A stretch of DNA of 64,000 nt from Pirellulaceae bacterium. Its GTDB lineage: Bacteria; Planctomycetota; Planctomycetia; Pirellulales; Pirellulaceae. How positions within the stretch are numbered: position 1 is the stretch's first letter; each line of letters begins with the position of its first letter. The notes beneath the pieces were generated by a model that was given only the letters and a program-made list of their open reading frames with translations, was not told where the DNA came from and did no database searches. Both the position numbers and the translations under genes were made by a program. Below are positions 45,987 through 56,491 of the stretch, in pieces. The stretch lies in assembly GCA_020852965.1 (NCBI GenBank), contig JADYZV010000197.1, positions 39,715 to 103,714 on the forward strand. Reading direction: 5' to 3'.

Positions 45987-48722
45987 CTACTCCCGTGTCT
46001 TAGTAATATCTAGGTTAAGTAGTGAATGAACGAGCATTGTCCATGCAGCTAGCTCGGAACGTTTGGCCGACAGGTCGGCAGCAGTGTTGGCATTGGCCTG
46101 GGTTGTCGTTGCGGATGCGGTTGTCGCTGACTCAGCTACCGAGCTAGCTTCGTTGTCGGCAAGGCGATTGGCGGCGAGCATGGCGTCGACGGCCGCCGAG
46201 TCGCTGCGGTATAGCTCGCGAAAGGCGTCTAAGCCTTGCCGCAGTTCATCGAGCGTTTGCGGTTCAGGGATGTGCGCAGTGATCCGTTCGTAAGCTTGGC
46301 TGATTCGCTGTGCGTCGGTCAGGTGGGCCTGTTCCAGCAGCGATTCGGCCCAGTTTCGCGCGGCGGCGAAGTACTGTTCTTCGTTCATCAGCAGGAGGGC
46401 TTGCAGCGGCGTGTTGGTTCGCTCACGTCGCGCGGTGCAACTCTCGCGCGTGGGGGCATCGAAGATGGTCATTTGTGGTGGCGGCAGACCACGCTTCCAG
46501 AACGTGTATAGGCTGCGGCGAAAGGCCTTGCCTCCCTCATCGGGCGTGTAGGAGTTCGGGTACGAGGTGGGCATGGCTACCGTTTCCCACAAACCGGCGG
46601 GCTGCGGTGGTTTGACACTCTTGCCAAACTGTGTGCGATTGAGCAAGCCGCTGACTGCGAGCACCTCGTCGCGCACCACCTCGGCATCCAAGCGGAATCG
46701 TGAGCCGCGAGCCAATTGTCGATTGCGTGGGTCGGCCGTGTAACGCTCACGCGAGGCGCGCGAGGTCTGCTGGTAGGTTTCCGATAACACCATCGAACGC
46801 ATCGTGGCTTTGACATCCCAGCCACTGCCGACAAATTGTAGCGCCAGATAGTCGAGCAGCTCCGGATGTCGCGGCGACTCGCCCTGCGAACCGAAATCTT
46901 CCGAGGTCTTCACTAGGCCGACTCCAAACAACTGTTGCCAGAAGCGATTGATGGCGACTCGAGCCGTGAGTGGATTGTCGCGCGCGGTCAGCCACTTGGC
47001 CAAGTCCATTCGCGTAGGATTTTCACCAGCGATCGCTAGTGGCGGCAGGAAACCTGGCGTGTTGCGCGCGACCTCATCGCCCGGCTTGTCGTATTCGCCG
47101 CGAATCATGATGTGCGCCGCCCTCAGCTCCGCGCGCTCTTTCATGACGAGCGTGGCGGGGATCTCGAGCAGCAGTGCTTCGCGATCGTTGTTCACTGCGT
47201 CGCGCTGGGCGGTCATCGCGGTGACAGCTTGGTCCAAGGCGGATAGCGTCTGTTCGGCCAAACTCTTTTCAATTGCAGCTAGTTTGTCCGTAAACTCGAC
47301 AGCGAGTTTTGGCTCTGCGTGCGATGCCGGCTCATTTGCGGGGGGGGCGGCAGGCGGATCCTCGTCGGAAGCCGCCGTGGCGAACTTGGCCAACTCCTCC
47401 TGGGCCGCTTTGCGCCGCTTGACCAGAGCGGCCAGGCGTTGTTCTACACTCGCTAGCTCTGCGTCCAAATTTGCCAGTTCGGCAGCCTGTTCATCCGAGG
47501 GAAGATCGATATAGGGTGGCTGCAAACCGCGCTTGAAATCGATCGTGCCGCGACCGCCCGTTTCCGGTGCGCCATCGAAATTGTTGAAGAAGGCGGACAT
47601 GGCGTAGAAATCGCGTTGCGTGATCGGATCGTACTTGTGATCGTGGCATACGGCGCATTGCAACGTCAGTCCCATGAAAGCCGTCCCTACCGCCGCTACT
47701 TGATCGACCGTGTTGCGAAAGAAACTCTCCTCGGGAAGCGCAGTGCCCCTATCGATGATCAAATGCAAACGATTGAAACCCGATGCAATGAGCTGGTCGG
47801 TGGTCGGCGATGGGTAGAGGTCACCGGCCAGTTGATCGGTGATAAACTGATCAAAGGGGAGATTCTCGTCGAACGCGCGGATGACCCAGTCGCGATAGGG
47901 CGTCATCTCGCGATAGTGGTCATGGTGCAGCCCGTTGGTGTCGGCGAAGCGCACCAAGTCGAGCCAGTAGCGGGCCATGTGTTCACCATAGGCGGGCTCG
48001 TTGAGCAGTCGTTCGACCAACCGAGGATAAGCTTCGGGTGAAGTGTCGGCTAAAAACGCGTCCACTTCGGCAGGCGTGGGAGGGAGTCCGGTCAAATCCA
48101 AGGTGACGCGGCGGACGAGCGTGCGCCGGTCAGCGGCTGGGCTGGGAGACAAACCAGCTTTTTCTAAGCTGGCCAGTACGAAGCGGTCGATGGGCTGGGT
48201 GCTCCAGGCTCGCGCATCGATGGCCGGACTCCCTTGGTTGTTGCTATGGAGCGCCGTCAGCTTTTCGACGGCCACTGTCACTGCAGGGGGCTCGACGGAG
48301 CTGGGGGCGATGAAGGCCCAATGTTGTTCGTAGGGAGCACCCGCGTCGAACCAGCTCTTGAGCGTTGCGATCTGCTCGGCGTCGAGCGGCTTATTGAGGC
48401 TCGGTGGCGGCATGATCATGTCGGGATCGTCGGAAGTAATCCGCTCGATGGCGGACTCCGTGTCGAAATCGCTGGCGATATCCAATCGCATGTCCGCTTC
48501 CCGGGCCGCTTCGTCGGGGCCATGGCAGGCGAAGCAGTGATTGGACAAAATGGGCCGTACATCGCCCTTGAACGACACTTTGTCTGCCGAGGCCGATTCT
48601 ACAGCAGCTACCGGCTGGAGAATGCCGGCAACGCTAATTCCAAGCAGGCTTAAACCGCATAGTAGGGAGTAGCTCAGTCGTCGGGTGCGAGACAAGCAAT
48701 CTGGGGCGGGGCTAGAGGTCAT
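45987..48722 (-). CDS. PSCyt1 (planctomycete cytochrome C)-DUF1549-DUF1553 protein
   Basis: FKGDVRPILSNHCFACHGPDEAAREADMRLD (CxxCH); IDRFVLASLEKAGLSPSPAADRRTLVRRVTLDLTGLPPTPAEV; NRFWQQLFGVGLVKTSEDFGSQGESPRHPELLDYLA. Confidence 0.95.
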   Translation of the reverse strand: MTSSPAPDCLSRTRRLSYSLLCGLSLLGISVAGILQPVAAVESASADKVSFKGDVRPILSNHCFACHGPDEAAREADMRLDIASDFDTESAIERITSDDPDMIMPPPSLNKPLDAEQIATLKSWFDAGAPYEQHWAFIAPSSVEPPAVTVAVEKLTALHSNNQGSPAIDARAWSTQPIDRFVLASLEKAGLSPSPAADRRTLVRRVTLDLTGLPPTPAEVDAFLADTSPEAYPRLVERLLNEPAYGEHMARYWLDLVRFADTNGLHHDHYREMTPYRDWVIRAFDENLPFDQFITDQLAGDLYPSPTTDQLIASGFNRLHLIIDRGTALPEESFFRNTVDQVAAVGTAFMGLTLQCAVCHDHKYDPITQRDFYAMSAFFNNFDGAPETGGRGTIDFKRGLQPPYIDLPSDEQAAELANLDAELASVEQRLAALVKRRKAAQEELAKFATAASDEDPPAAPPANEPASHAEPKLAVEFTDKLAAIEKSLAEQTLSALDQAVTAMTAQRDAVNNDREALLLEIPATLVMKERAELRAAHIMIRGEYDKPGDEVARNTPGFLPPLAIAGENPTRMDLAKWLTARDNPLTARVAINRFWQQLFGVGLVKTSEDFGSQGESPRHPELLDYLALQFVGSGWDVKATMRSMVLSETYQQTSRASRERYTADPRNRQLARGSRFRLDAEVVRDEVLAVSGLLNRTQFGKSVKPPQPAGLWETVAMPTSYPNSYTPDEGGKAFRRSLYTFWKRGLPPPQMTIFDAPTRESCTARRERTNTPLQALLLMNEEQYFAAARNWAESLLEQAHLTDAQRISQAYERITAHIPEPQTLDELRQGLDAFRELYRSDSAAVDAMLAANRLADNEASSVAESATTASATTTQANANTAADLSAKRSELAAWTMLVHSLLNLDITKTRE

Positions 48723-49047
48723 GCGTCAACACTCGGGGGCAAAGTGGCTGCGGCGGGTTCAATCTCTATTATAGCTGATAGCGGTAGGATATGGCATTCT
48801 TCAACATTCCGCCTCGCTATCATTCTGCCTGCTACCCAAGTCGGCTCGGTGAAGTCGTTTAACGCCGAGACGGAGCAGGCCGCGAGGCGCAAGGCGAGCT
48901 TAACAACGGGTGGGTCTCTGACGAACTTCAGCAAATGCCAACCCACTTTCTCGGCCTGCGCAGGCGACGGCACCTGCGTCAGCCACCTGCTTACCGCTCA
49001 GACGCACATGCCAATCCACTCTGCGTAATTCGGGTTCATCGAGGGAA

Positions 49048-49073
49048 CCGACGACGGAGCGTCGGGCCACATT
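49048..49073 (+). repeat. Dispersed palindromic repeat CCGACGACGGAGCGTCGGGCCACATT (copy 4, one mismatch)
   Basis: 25/26 match to copy 2, just downstream of the DUF1559 gene stop. Confidence 0.88.
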
Positions 49074-49080
49074 AAATACC

Positions 49081-50766
49081 CTAGGGGACTTGGACGACTT
49101 CGCCACCGGCGCGGGTGTAGAGAGCGTTGAGAACTTCACTGCCGACACCTTCGTAAAGGGTTTGCACCGATCCATCTCCAAAAAGCATTTGTGTCATTGC
49201 GTTGGTAAACAAGTCGAGCCCCGGATTGTCTTCATCGATTTCGTAGTCTTGCGGGGCGGTCCAGGGAACGGCGGCTTCGGTAGATGTCTCCAGGGCTAGG
49301 ATGGTATTGCTGGTTCCGTCTGTAATCTCTTGTATTTTCGTTGGTTCGGTCTGACGCAGCAGCGACTTGTCGCTCAGGGGAACTTGATAGACGGTATAGC
49401 CAGGCTCGGTGGCGCGCGAGGGATGGTGATAGACGGCGGGCATGCGTTCGAGCAGAGCGATATTGTGATCGCTGTCCCACGGCTCATCCAAATGGAAACT
49501 GTTGTAAAGTGCGTCTTCTTCCAAAAATGGCAACAGTGCAACTCGCCAGCTCAGCATCGGCTTGCCATCATCGTCCACACCCGCAGCGGCTGGGAAGTTC
49601 CCGTAGGCATCGTGAAAATTGTGAAAGGCCAAGCCGATTTGTTTGAGGTTGTTCGAAGACTGCGCGCGCCGGGCCGCTTCGCGGGCAGCCTGCACGGCGG
49701 GAAGCAGTAGGCCTGTCAACGTGCCAACGACCGCGACGCTTTGGAACTCGTTGATATCGAGCACCAAGGCGTTCCCCTTGCGTACTGGTGTCATCTTGCC
49801 CGCCAACGAGGCGCTGAGGCGGTCGACATAGCTGCGCACGGAAGCCGCCGTGGGAGAAGGGTCCGTGAATTGATTCTTGAACTCGGTCACAAACGTCTCG
49901 AGGGAAAACTCCATGGAGCGCGCGATGGCCTTTTCCAACCTGTCGGTATCATCTTCGCTGGCACCAGCAAGTACCAATTGCACGCGTTCGCTATCCGATA
50001 GGTTGACTCCCAAGGCGGCAAAGTCGGAGGTTTCGATGATCGTTTGCGCGTCTTGGGCCAGCGATGGTGGGAGCTGTTGCATCGGCTGGTCTAGCATTCC
50101 CAAGATCAGCGGACGGAGCGTTTCAATCGAGACAATCGCCAGCAGATCGTGCTCGGCTTTGACTTGCTTAATAAGACTAGCCACCTTGCCGGGCTGCTTG
50201 CGTGGGGCGACCATCTGCTTGACAAAAATCTTGGTTCCAAGAACGAACGTGCTCGGATCGACTTGATGATAGATGAAGTCTGGGTCGGGTGCCGCGAGGA
50301 ATTCGAACTTGCCATCGCGCTGAAGTCCCTGGCCGTCGAGCAATTGAGGGTTGAGATCGTTGATGTCGAATGGCTCACTCAACTGGACTACCGCTCCAGC
50401 CTGCGGGCCGGCCGGTCCAGGAAAGCCGACGAGCACATCGAGTCGAATGATTTTTAGTGGGTCGATGCCGACATGCTCCAAGCCGGCTGCGGTGGCGACC
50501 TCTAAGGGCGCCAACTCCATGCGCTTGCCAGCGGCGATGCGTTGAGGCCGGATGGTGACTGCGGCCAGCGCATCGTTGGGAGTTAGTTTCACCGCCGTGT
50601 CGACTGCCGTGGTGTCGGCTTGCAAAGCTTGAGCATGAAGTGTTAGCGGCAACACCAACGAACTTGCGAACATCAGCCCACAGGCGACCAAATAATTCGC
50701 CACGTTTGCTTTGTTGTAGCGGGTTTGTTGCGGGTTGCTTAGCCAGCGAAGGAGTGAGCGCGCCAT
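49081..50766 (-). CDS. DUF1559-containing protein with a long N-terminal extension
   Basis: [43 protein letters not shown]-terminal [31 protein letters not shown]. Confidence 0.9.
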   Translation of the reverse strand: MARSLLRWLSNPQQTRYNKANVANYLVACGLMFASSLVLPLTLHAQALQADTTAVDTAVKLTPNDALAAVTIRPQRIAAGKRMELAPLEVATAAGLEHVGIDPLKIIRLDVLVGFPGPAGPQAGAVVQLSEPFDINDLNPQLLDGQGLQRDGKFEFLAAPDPDFIYHQVDPSTFVLGTKIFVKQMVAPRKQPGKVASLIKQVKAEHDLLAIVSIETLRPLILGMLDQPMQQLPPSLAQDAQTIIETSDFAALGVNLSDSERVQLVLAGASEDDTDRLEKAIARSMEFSLETFVTEFKNQFTDPSPTAASVRSYVDRLSASLAGKMTPVRKGNALVLDINEFQSVAVVGTLTGLLLPAVQAAREAARRAQSSNNLKQIGLAFHNFHDAYGNFPAAAGVDDDGKPMLSWRVALLPFLEEDALYNSFHLDEPWDSDHNIALLERMPAVYHHPSRATEPGYTVYQVPLSDKSLLRQTEPTKIQEITDGTSNTILALETSTEAAVPWTAPQDYEIDEDNPGLDLFTNAMTQMLFGDGSVQTLYEGVGSEVLNALYTRAGGEVVQVP

Positions 50767-50819
50767 GTTGGATGACCTAGTTAGCGGAGTTTCATGGGAT
50801 GTTAAGTAGCTACTGAGGG

Positions 50820-50842
50820 GGAATTCACCTCAGGTGAATTCC
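50820..50842. promoter_or_regulatory. Perfect 11-bp palindrome (GGAATTCACCTcAGGTGAATTCC) upstream of the DUF1559 gene
   Basis: Arms 50820-50830 and 50832-50842 are exact reverse complements around one central base, ~54 bp upstream of the minus-strand start codon. Confidence 0.5.
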
Positions 50843-51213
50843 GCTCCATCATACTAAACGGATAGCCATCGATTTGGCCGATCTGAGAGTTTTACGGCCG
50901 ATTTTGATCGCCGCTGACCGCTCCGCCGTTCAGTCGCTCAATCCATTGCTTTTCCCGAATTCATCGCTGAGCGGCGTTTGCGAACCAACTAATCGCAAGC
51001 ACAATCGCCGTGAATTGTTAAAAGACACACCGCGCGCATGAGGCGTAACGAATCCACCGTGAACGACTCTGTGTCTCTGCATGAAGCTATTACTCGGGAA
51101 AAGCAACGGTCGGCGGAGCGATCCGCGACTATCGAGTGACGGTGGTCGACAAACTGGCACTTACGCTATACTGTCGGGCTGACAGTGAAGTCACTTCCAG
51201 TGCGGCGGGCAGT

Positions 51214-51939
51214 ATGGCAATTCTCGAAGTATGCGACGTTCATAAAAACTATGGGTCCGGCGAGGCGCAAGTCGCGGCCCTGCGTGGACTTTCGGTCAAA
51301 ATAGACGCTGGCGAGTTCGTCGCCATTATGGGGCCCTCGGGCTCAGGGAAAAGTACGCTACTAACTATTCTGGGGGGCGTTGAGTCTCCGTCGAGTGGGC
51401 GAGTGCTGCTCGAAGGTGTCGACTTGGCCAAAATTAGCGAAGATGAGCGGACCATTCTGCGTCGTCGTCGGCTGGGGTTCGTCTTCCAGTCGTTTAATTT
51501 GCTCCCCAATCTAACTGCCGAAGAGAACGTCAGCCTGCCGATGGAGCTTGACGGTCGCCGTACTGCGGAGGTCAAGGAGAACACGCACCAGGCGTTGGAG
51601 TTGGTCGAGATGACGCATCGCCGCGCGCACTTGCCGTCAGCATTATCGGGTGGCGAGCAGCAGCGGATTGCGATCGCGCGTGCCTTGGCTATCCACCCGG
51701 CGATTCTGCTGGCCGACGAGCCGACTGGGAATCTTGATTCACGGCAATCGGGGCGCATCACGGCCTTGCTGCAGCGGTTGGTAGTCGAGCGTGGGCAGAC
51801 GATCGTGATGGTAACGCACGATCCGAATGTGGCTAGGTTCGCCAAGCGGTTGATTACGTTTCGCGATGGGCTGATCGAGCATGACGGCGAGGTAGGTGAG
51901 GTCTTGAAACGCACGGAACTGTTCGGGACCAAGGAATAG
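51214..51939 (+). CDS. ABC transporter ATP-binding protein (LolD/MacB-like)
   Basis: GPSGSGKSTLLTILGG, SALSGGEQQRIAIARAL, ILLADEPTGNLDS. ATG at 51214 preferred over the upstream start at 51136. Confidence 0.95.
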   Translation: MAILEVCDVHKNYGSGEAQVAALRGLSVKIDAGEFVAIMGPSGSGKSTLLTILGGVESPSSGRVLLEGVDLAKISEDERTILRRRRLGFVFQSFNLLPNLTAEENVSLPMELDGRRTAEVKENTHQALELVEMTHRRAHLPSALSGGEQQRIAIARALAIHPAILLADEPTGNLDSRQSGRITALLQRLVVERGQTIVMVTHDPNVARFAKRLITFRDGLIEHDGEVGEVLKRTELFGTKE

Positions 51940-51942
51940 AGC

Positions 51943-54450
51943 ATGTCGCTGGGTAAATTCAGCTTGCGCGAAGTTCGCTCGCGTCCAAGTCGTGTCGCGT
52001 TGACTGTGTTGAGCATTGCAATTGGTGTGGGCGCTGTAGTGGCCGTGCTGTTGGCGACAACCACATCGCGTCAAGCTCAGCGAGAGATGCTGGCTGCGAC
52101 CTCCGGCAAGGCGGATTTGGAGTTGGTGAGCGATGCGCCCAGCGGATTCTCTTACGACATTGTTGCTATCGTACGCGAAACGGCGGGTGTCGAACTGGCC
52201 GCGCCATCGATCAATCGCGTGGCGGTGATCTTTGCTGGCGAGCGCAAGGCCCGAGCCCAAGTGTTCGGAATTGACCCGCGTATCGACCAGCAGGTACGGG
52301 ACTACAATGTGGTATCGGGTCGACTGTCAGAAAAGTTCGACGAGATCCTGCTCGATCAGAGCTTTGCTCAGTCGCTCGAAGTAAGCGTTGGTCAGAGCGT
52401 GAAGATTCTGGCGCGCGGTGGATTGCAAGAGTATCGCGTCGTCGGCTTAGTGCGCCCGGCCGGTACTGCCATTGCGCTGGGCAGCGCCGCATATTTGGTG
52501 CTTCCGGCAGCGCAGAGTGCATTTAAGACGGCGGGGCAGATCGATCAGATACAGGTGGTGGTCAAGCCGGATGCGGATGTGGCGACGGTTGAGCAGCAGT
52601 TGTCGCAGAGCTTACCCAAGGGGGTCACTCTACGCATACCGCGCACCACGAGCGACATGGCGCAGGAGACCTTGTTCGCTACGGAAAACGGCTTGCGCAT
52701 GGCGATTGCCTTTGCTGTGTTGATCGCAATTTTCATCATTTACAACACATTTGAAATGACGGTTGGAGAAAGGCGGAGACAACTGGGTATCCTGCGTGCG
52801 ATTGGCGCCACGCGCGGCCAAGTGATGTGGATGATCTTGCGTGAGTCGTTGTGGCTGAGTGTGTTGGGCGCGATTGCGGGCTGCTTCCTGGGAGTGTGGG
52901 GGGCGGGCTTGCTAAATCAAGTCACCGAACAAATTATGCGTGTGACGCTGCCTGGGGCTACGCTGACGCTGCTCCCGTTTGTAGTCGCCGTGGCTTTGGG
53001 GATCGCCATCTCGCTATTGGGTGCCCTGGCACCTGCGCGACGTGCCAGCCGAGTGGAACCGCTGGAAGCCATGCGCGCGATCGAAGTGCACCACAACGAT
53101 GAACTCATCCGCCGGGCAACCCCGCTAGGATTTATATTATTCTTCTTGGGGCTCGTGTTGCTGTGGCTGACGACCAGCAATTGGTTTCCGTTAGGAACCG
53201 ACATAGCGGCTGTGGTGGCTATGCTGCTCGGCTGCGTGTTGTTGATACCCGTGCTGCTGACCAGTGTTGCTAGTGGGTTGGCGAGGGGTTTGAGTTGGTT
53301 CCTAGGTGTCGAAGCGAAACTGGCGCAAAAGCAATTGACGCGACACATCGGTCGTACCACATTGACAGTTGGCGTGTTATTTATCGCAATTAGCACCAGC
53401 GCAGGAATGGCTGGCAACGTGCTAGACAATGTACAGAACATTACCAATTGGTATTCGCGAGCCATCATTGCAGATTTCTTTGTCCGCGCCAGCATGCCCG
53501 ACCTGGCGACCGGTGCCGCAGCCGATTTGCCCGAAGAGACGGGAGAGCAGCTCAAAGAGATCGAGGGGATCAAGTCGCTCGATCCCATGCGCTTTGTCAA
53601 CGCGCAGTCCGGCGAACAAACCGTGCTATTGATCGTCCGCAGTTTCTTGGGAGACCCAGACAAGTTCTTTGACCTGGTCGATGGCAACCCGGCCGACACT
53701 GCCGTTGGCTTGCGGTCCGGTAAAGTGGTCTTGGGGAGTGTACTCTCGGAACGTTTGGGAATCGGCGTGGGCGACCAAATTCCACTCGAGACGGCTGACG
53801 GAACTGTGCAGTTGGACGTCGTAGCCACCGCCAACGACTACTTGGCGGGCGGGTTGACGATTTACATGATTCGCGACGAGGCGAGCAAGTTGCTGGGAGT
53901 GAGCGGTGTCGACGCCTACGTCGTGCAGGCCGAGCCAGGCAAGTTGGCTGAAGTCGAGAAAGCACTGCGCGAGTATTGCCAAGCCCACGGTTTATTGTTG
54001 CAATCCTATGCCGACTTAGTGCAGTACATCGACACAATGATCAATGGGGTGATTGCCAGCCTGTGGATGCTGTTGGGGTTGGGTTGCGTGATCGCCACCA
54101 TGGGCCTAGTCAACACCTTGACGATGAATATTTTGGAGCAAACCCGCGAGATCGGTATGTTGCGAACCGTAGCCATGACGCGCGGGCAAGTGCGGCGGAT
54201 GATCTTTGCTCAGGCCACGCTGCTAGGAGTGATCGGACTGATTCCTGGAGCGGCCGCAGGTGTGTTGGTATCGTGGGCGATTGGCCTGTCGTCACAGGCT
54301 GTGTTGGGGCACGAGGTGACCTATCAATTTCGCCCTGGCCTGGTGTTGGGATGTTTGTTGGTCGGCTTGTTGGTCGTGATGCTGTCGTCACTGATTCCCG
54401 CCGAACGGGCGGCGCGGCTGAAGCTCGCTTCGGCGCTGCACTACGAGTAG
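51943..54450 (+). CDS. ABC transporter permease with two FtsX/MacB domains
   Basis: FNTFEMTVGERRRQLGILRAIGATRGQVMWMILRES and NTLTMNILEQTREIGMLRTVAMTRGQVRRMIFAQA. Confidence 0.94.
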   Translation: MSLGKFSLREVRSRPSRVALTVLSIAIGVGAVVAVLLATTTSRQAQREMLAATSGKADLELVSDAPSGFSYDIVAIVRETAGVELAAPSINRVAVIFAGERKARAQVFGIDPRIDQQVRDYNVVSGRLSEKFDEILLDQSFAQSLEVSVGQSVKILARGGLQEYRVVGLVRPAGTAIALGSAAYLVLPAAQSAFKTAGQIDQIQVVVKPDADVATVEQQLSQSLPKGVTLRIPRTTSDMAQETLFATENGLRMAIAFAVLIAIFIIYNTFEMTVGERRRQLGILRAIGATRGQVMWMILRESLWLSVLGAIAGCFLGVWGAGLLNQVTEQIMRVTLPGATLTLLPFVVAVALGIAISLLGALAPARRASRVEPLEAMRAIEVHHNDELIRRATPLGFILFFLGLVLLWLTTSNWFPLGTDIAAVVAMLLGCVLLIPVLLTSVASGLARGLSWFLGVEAKLAQKQLTRHIGRTTLTVGVLFIAISTSAGMAGNVLDNVQNITNWYSRAIIADFFVRASMPDLATGAAADLPEETGEQLKEIEGIKSLDPMRFVNAQSGEQTVLLIVRSFLGDPDKFFDLVDGNPADTAVGLRSGKVVLGSVLSERLGIGVGDQIPLETADGTVQLDVVATANDYLAGGLTIYMIRDEASKLLGVSGVDAYVVQAEPGKLAEVEKALREYCQAHGLLLQSYADLVQYIDTMINGVIASLWMLLGLGCVIATMGLVNTLTMNILEQTREIGMLRTVAMTRGQVRRMIFAQATLLGVIGLIPGAAAGVLVSWAIGLSSQAVLGHEVTYQFRPGLVLGCLLVGLLVVMLSSLIPAERAARLKLASALHYE

Positions 54451-54532
54451 CCAATAGTGGGATCGTAACCAACAAAAGGACTAGCTTGTGAACGGTTACC
54501 AATAATGCGCTTTGATTTTCGAGAGATGTCGT

Positions 54533-56290
54533 ATGTCTTCGTCTAACCAGTCACCGTTTAGCGCCAATATCGACCGCGACCCGAGTCGATTGCGGAGTGC
54601 GAAGTGGTTTGCACCCGACGACGTACGCTCGTTTGGTCATCGCTCACGAATGAAGCAGATGGGTTGGGGTGATGCGGACTTTCGCGATAAGCCGATCGTG
54701 GCCATTCTCAATACGTGGAGCGATCTCAACACCTGCCACTCGCATTTTCGCGAACGCGCTCAAGATGTGCGGCGTGGGATCTTGCAAGCCGGTGGATGTC
54801 CGGTCGAGGTGCCGGTGATGAGCTTGGGGGAGATGCTCATGAAGCCCACCACCATGCTCTATCGCAATCTGCTGGCGATGGAGACGGAAGAGGTACTGCG
54901 CTGCCATCCGATCGATTCGGTCGTTTTGATGGGGGGCTGCGACAAAACGGTACCGGGATTGTTGATGGGAGCCATTTCAGCCGACCTGCCCGCCATCTTC
55001 CTGCCTGCCGGTCCGATGCTCAAAGGGCGTTGGAAGAATGAAACGCTCGGCAGTGGTTCTGACGTATGGAAGTACTGGGCCGAGCGCAGTGCCGGGAACT
55101 TGTGTGATGGAGCTTGGGGCGAAATCGAGAACTGCATCGCGCGCTCTGCGGGTACGTGCATGACGATGGGTACCGCCTCGACGATGGCTTGTGTCGCGGA
55201 GGCGCTGGGAATGACTTTGCCAGGTGCCGCTTGCACACCCGCAGTCATGGCCGAGCATGGACGGTTGGGATCGGCCACCGGTCGTCGAGCGGTCGAACTA
55301 GCTTGGGAGCAACTCAAGCCGAGCCACATCATCTCTCCAGAGTCGATCGACAATGCGATCACCGCTCAGTTTACCATCGCTGGATCGACCAATGCGATCG
55401 TGCACATCATCGCCTTGGCAGGTCGCGCGGGATTGCCACTGACGCTCGACCGCTTTGACGAGCTTTCGCGAAGGGTTCCTGTCTTGGGCGACATTCGGCC
55501 CAGCGGTCGCTACTTGATGGAAGATATGTACGACGCGGGTGGCCTCGGGGCGCTGCTCAATCAAATCCAAGATCTGCTGAACATCGATTGCCCAACCGTC
55601 AGTGGGCATACCCTGGGGGAGCAAATCGCTGGCCAACAAGTGCTCAACCCAGAAGTGATTCGCCCACGCACCCATCCAGTCTCGGCTAGCGGGGGGACTT
55701 GTATTCTACGCGGGAATTTGGCGCCCGATGGCTGCGTGATCAAGACGCTCGCCGCCGCACCTCGGTTGCTACAACACCGTGGCCCAGCCCTAGTGTTTGA
55801 CAGCTATGCTGAGCTCAAGCAAATGATCGACGACTCCGATTTGCCGGTGACTGCCGATTCGATCATCGTCTTGCGCAGCGCAGGTCCACTGGGAGCTCCC
55901 GGCTTTCCGGAGTGGGGCATGTTACCCATTCCCAAGAAACTGCTGCAGGCTGGTGTGCGCGATATGGTGCGCATCTCCGACGCGCGGATGAGCGGTACGA
56001 GCTACGGCACCTGCGTCCTGCACGTGTCACCCGAATCCCACTTGGGAGGTCCGCTAGCGCTGGTTCGCACGGGCGACGAGATCGAGCTGGACACTGCACA
56101 GCGACGGATTCACTGGCATGTGAGCGACGACGAGATCGCTCGGCGCCGTGCAGTTTGGAAGCCACCGGCGGTCAAGTGGCAGCGTGGCTATCAGGCCTTG
56201 TTCGCGCAGCACGTTACGCAGGCGCACCAGGGCTGCGACTTTGATTTCCTGTCGGGAAGCTCGCCGGACTGCGAGCCGGATATTTTTTGA
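54533..56290 (+). CDS. IlvD/Edd-family dehydratase (sugar-acid, arabinonate-dehydratase-like)
   Basis: NTWSDLNTCHSHFRERAQDVRRGILQAGGCPVEVPVMSLGE; MGGCDKTVPGLLMGA; GTCMTMGTASTMACVAEALGM; RISDARMSGTSYGTCVLHVSPES. Confidence 0.9.
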   Translation: MSSSNQSPFSANIDRDPSRLRSAKWFAPDDVRSFGHRSRMKQMGWGDADFRDKPIVAILNTWSDLNTCHSHFRERAQDVRRGILQAGGCPVEVPVMSLGEMLMKPTTMLYRNLLAMETEEVLRCHPIDSVVLMGGCDKTVPGLLMGAISADLPAIFLPAGPMLKGRWKNETLGSGSDVWKYWAERSAGNLCDGAWGEIENCIARSAGTCMTMGTASTMACVAEALGMTLPGAACTPAVMAEHGRLGSATGRRAVELAWEQLKPSHIISPESIDNAITAQFTIAGSTNAIVHIIALAGRAGLPLTLDRFDELSRRVPVLGDIRPSGRYLMEDMYDAGGLGALLNQIQDLLNIDCPTVSGHTLGEQIAGQQVLNPEVIRPRTHPVSASGGTCILRGNLAPDGCVIKTLAAAPRLLQHRGPALVFDSYAELKQMIDDSDLPVTADSIIVLRSAGPLGAPGFPEWGMLPIPKKLLQAGVRDMVRISDARMSGTSYGTCVLHVSPESHLGGPLALVRTGDEIELDTAQRRIHWHVSDDEIARRRAVWKPPAVKWQRGYQALFAQHVTQAHQGCDFDFLSGSSPDCEPDIF

Positions 56291-56491
56291 GTGAGAAGTC
56301 CCACAGCAGCTCCCCACTGGGCTCGCGCGGATCGGCCCGATCGGCTATGATGTCTTGGATTGAATTAAATTAAATTAATACACAACACGCAGTGGACTCG
56401 TATGGGATGCGCAGAGTACTACAAGCGGGCTGTACAAGAATTGTGACTACCCATCCCCACATTCCACCTAACCCACTAGTTTGAATTTCGC

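Noticed and set aside
52917-53834. 305-aa minus-strand ORF opposite the FtsX permease
   Set aside because: Ser/Thr/Pro-rich shadow frame without domain features.
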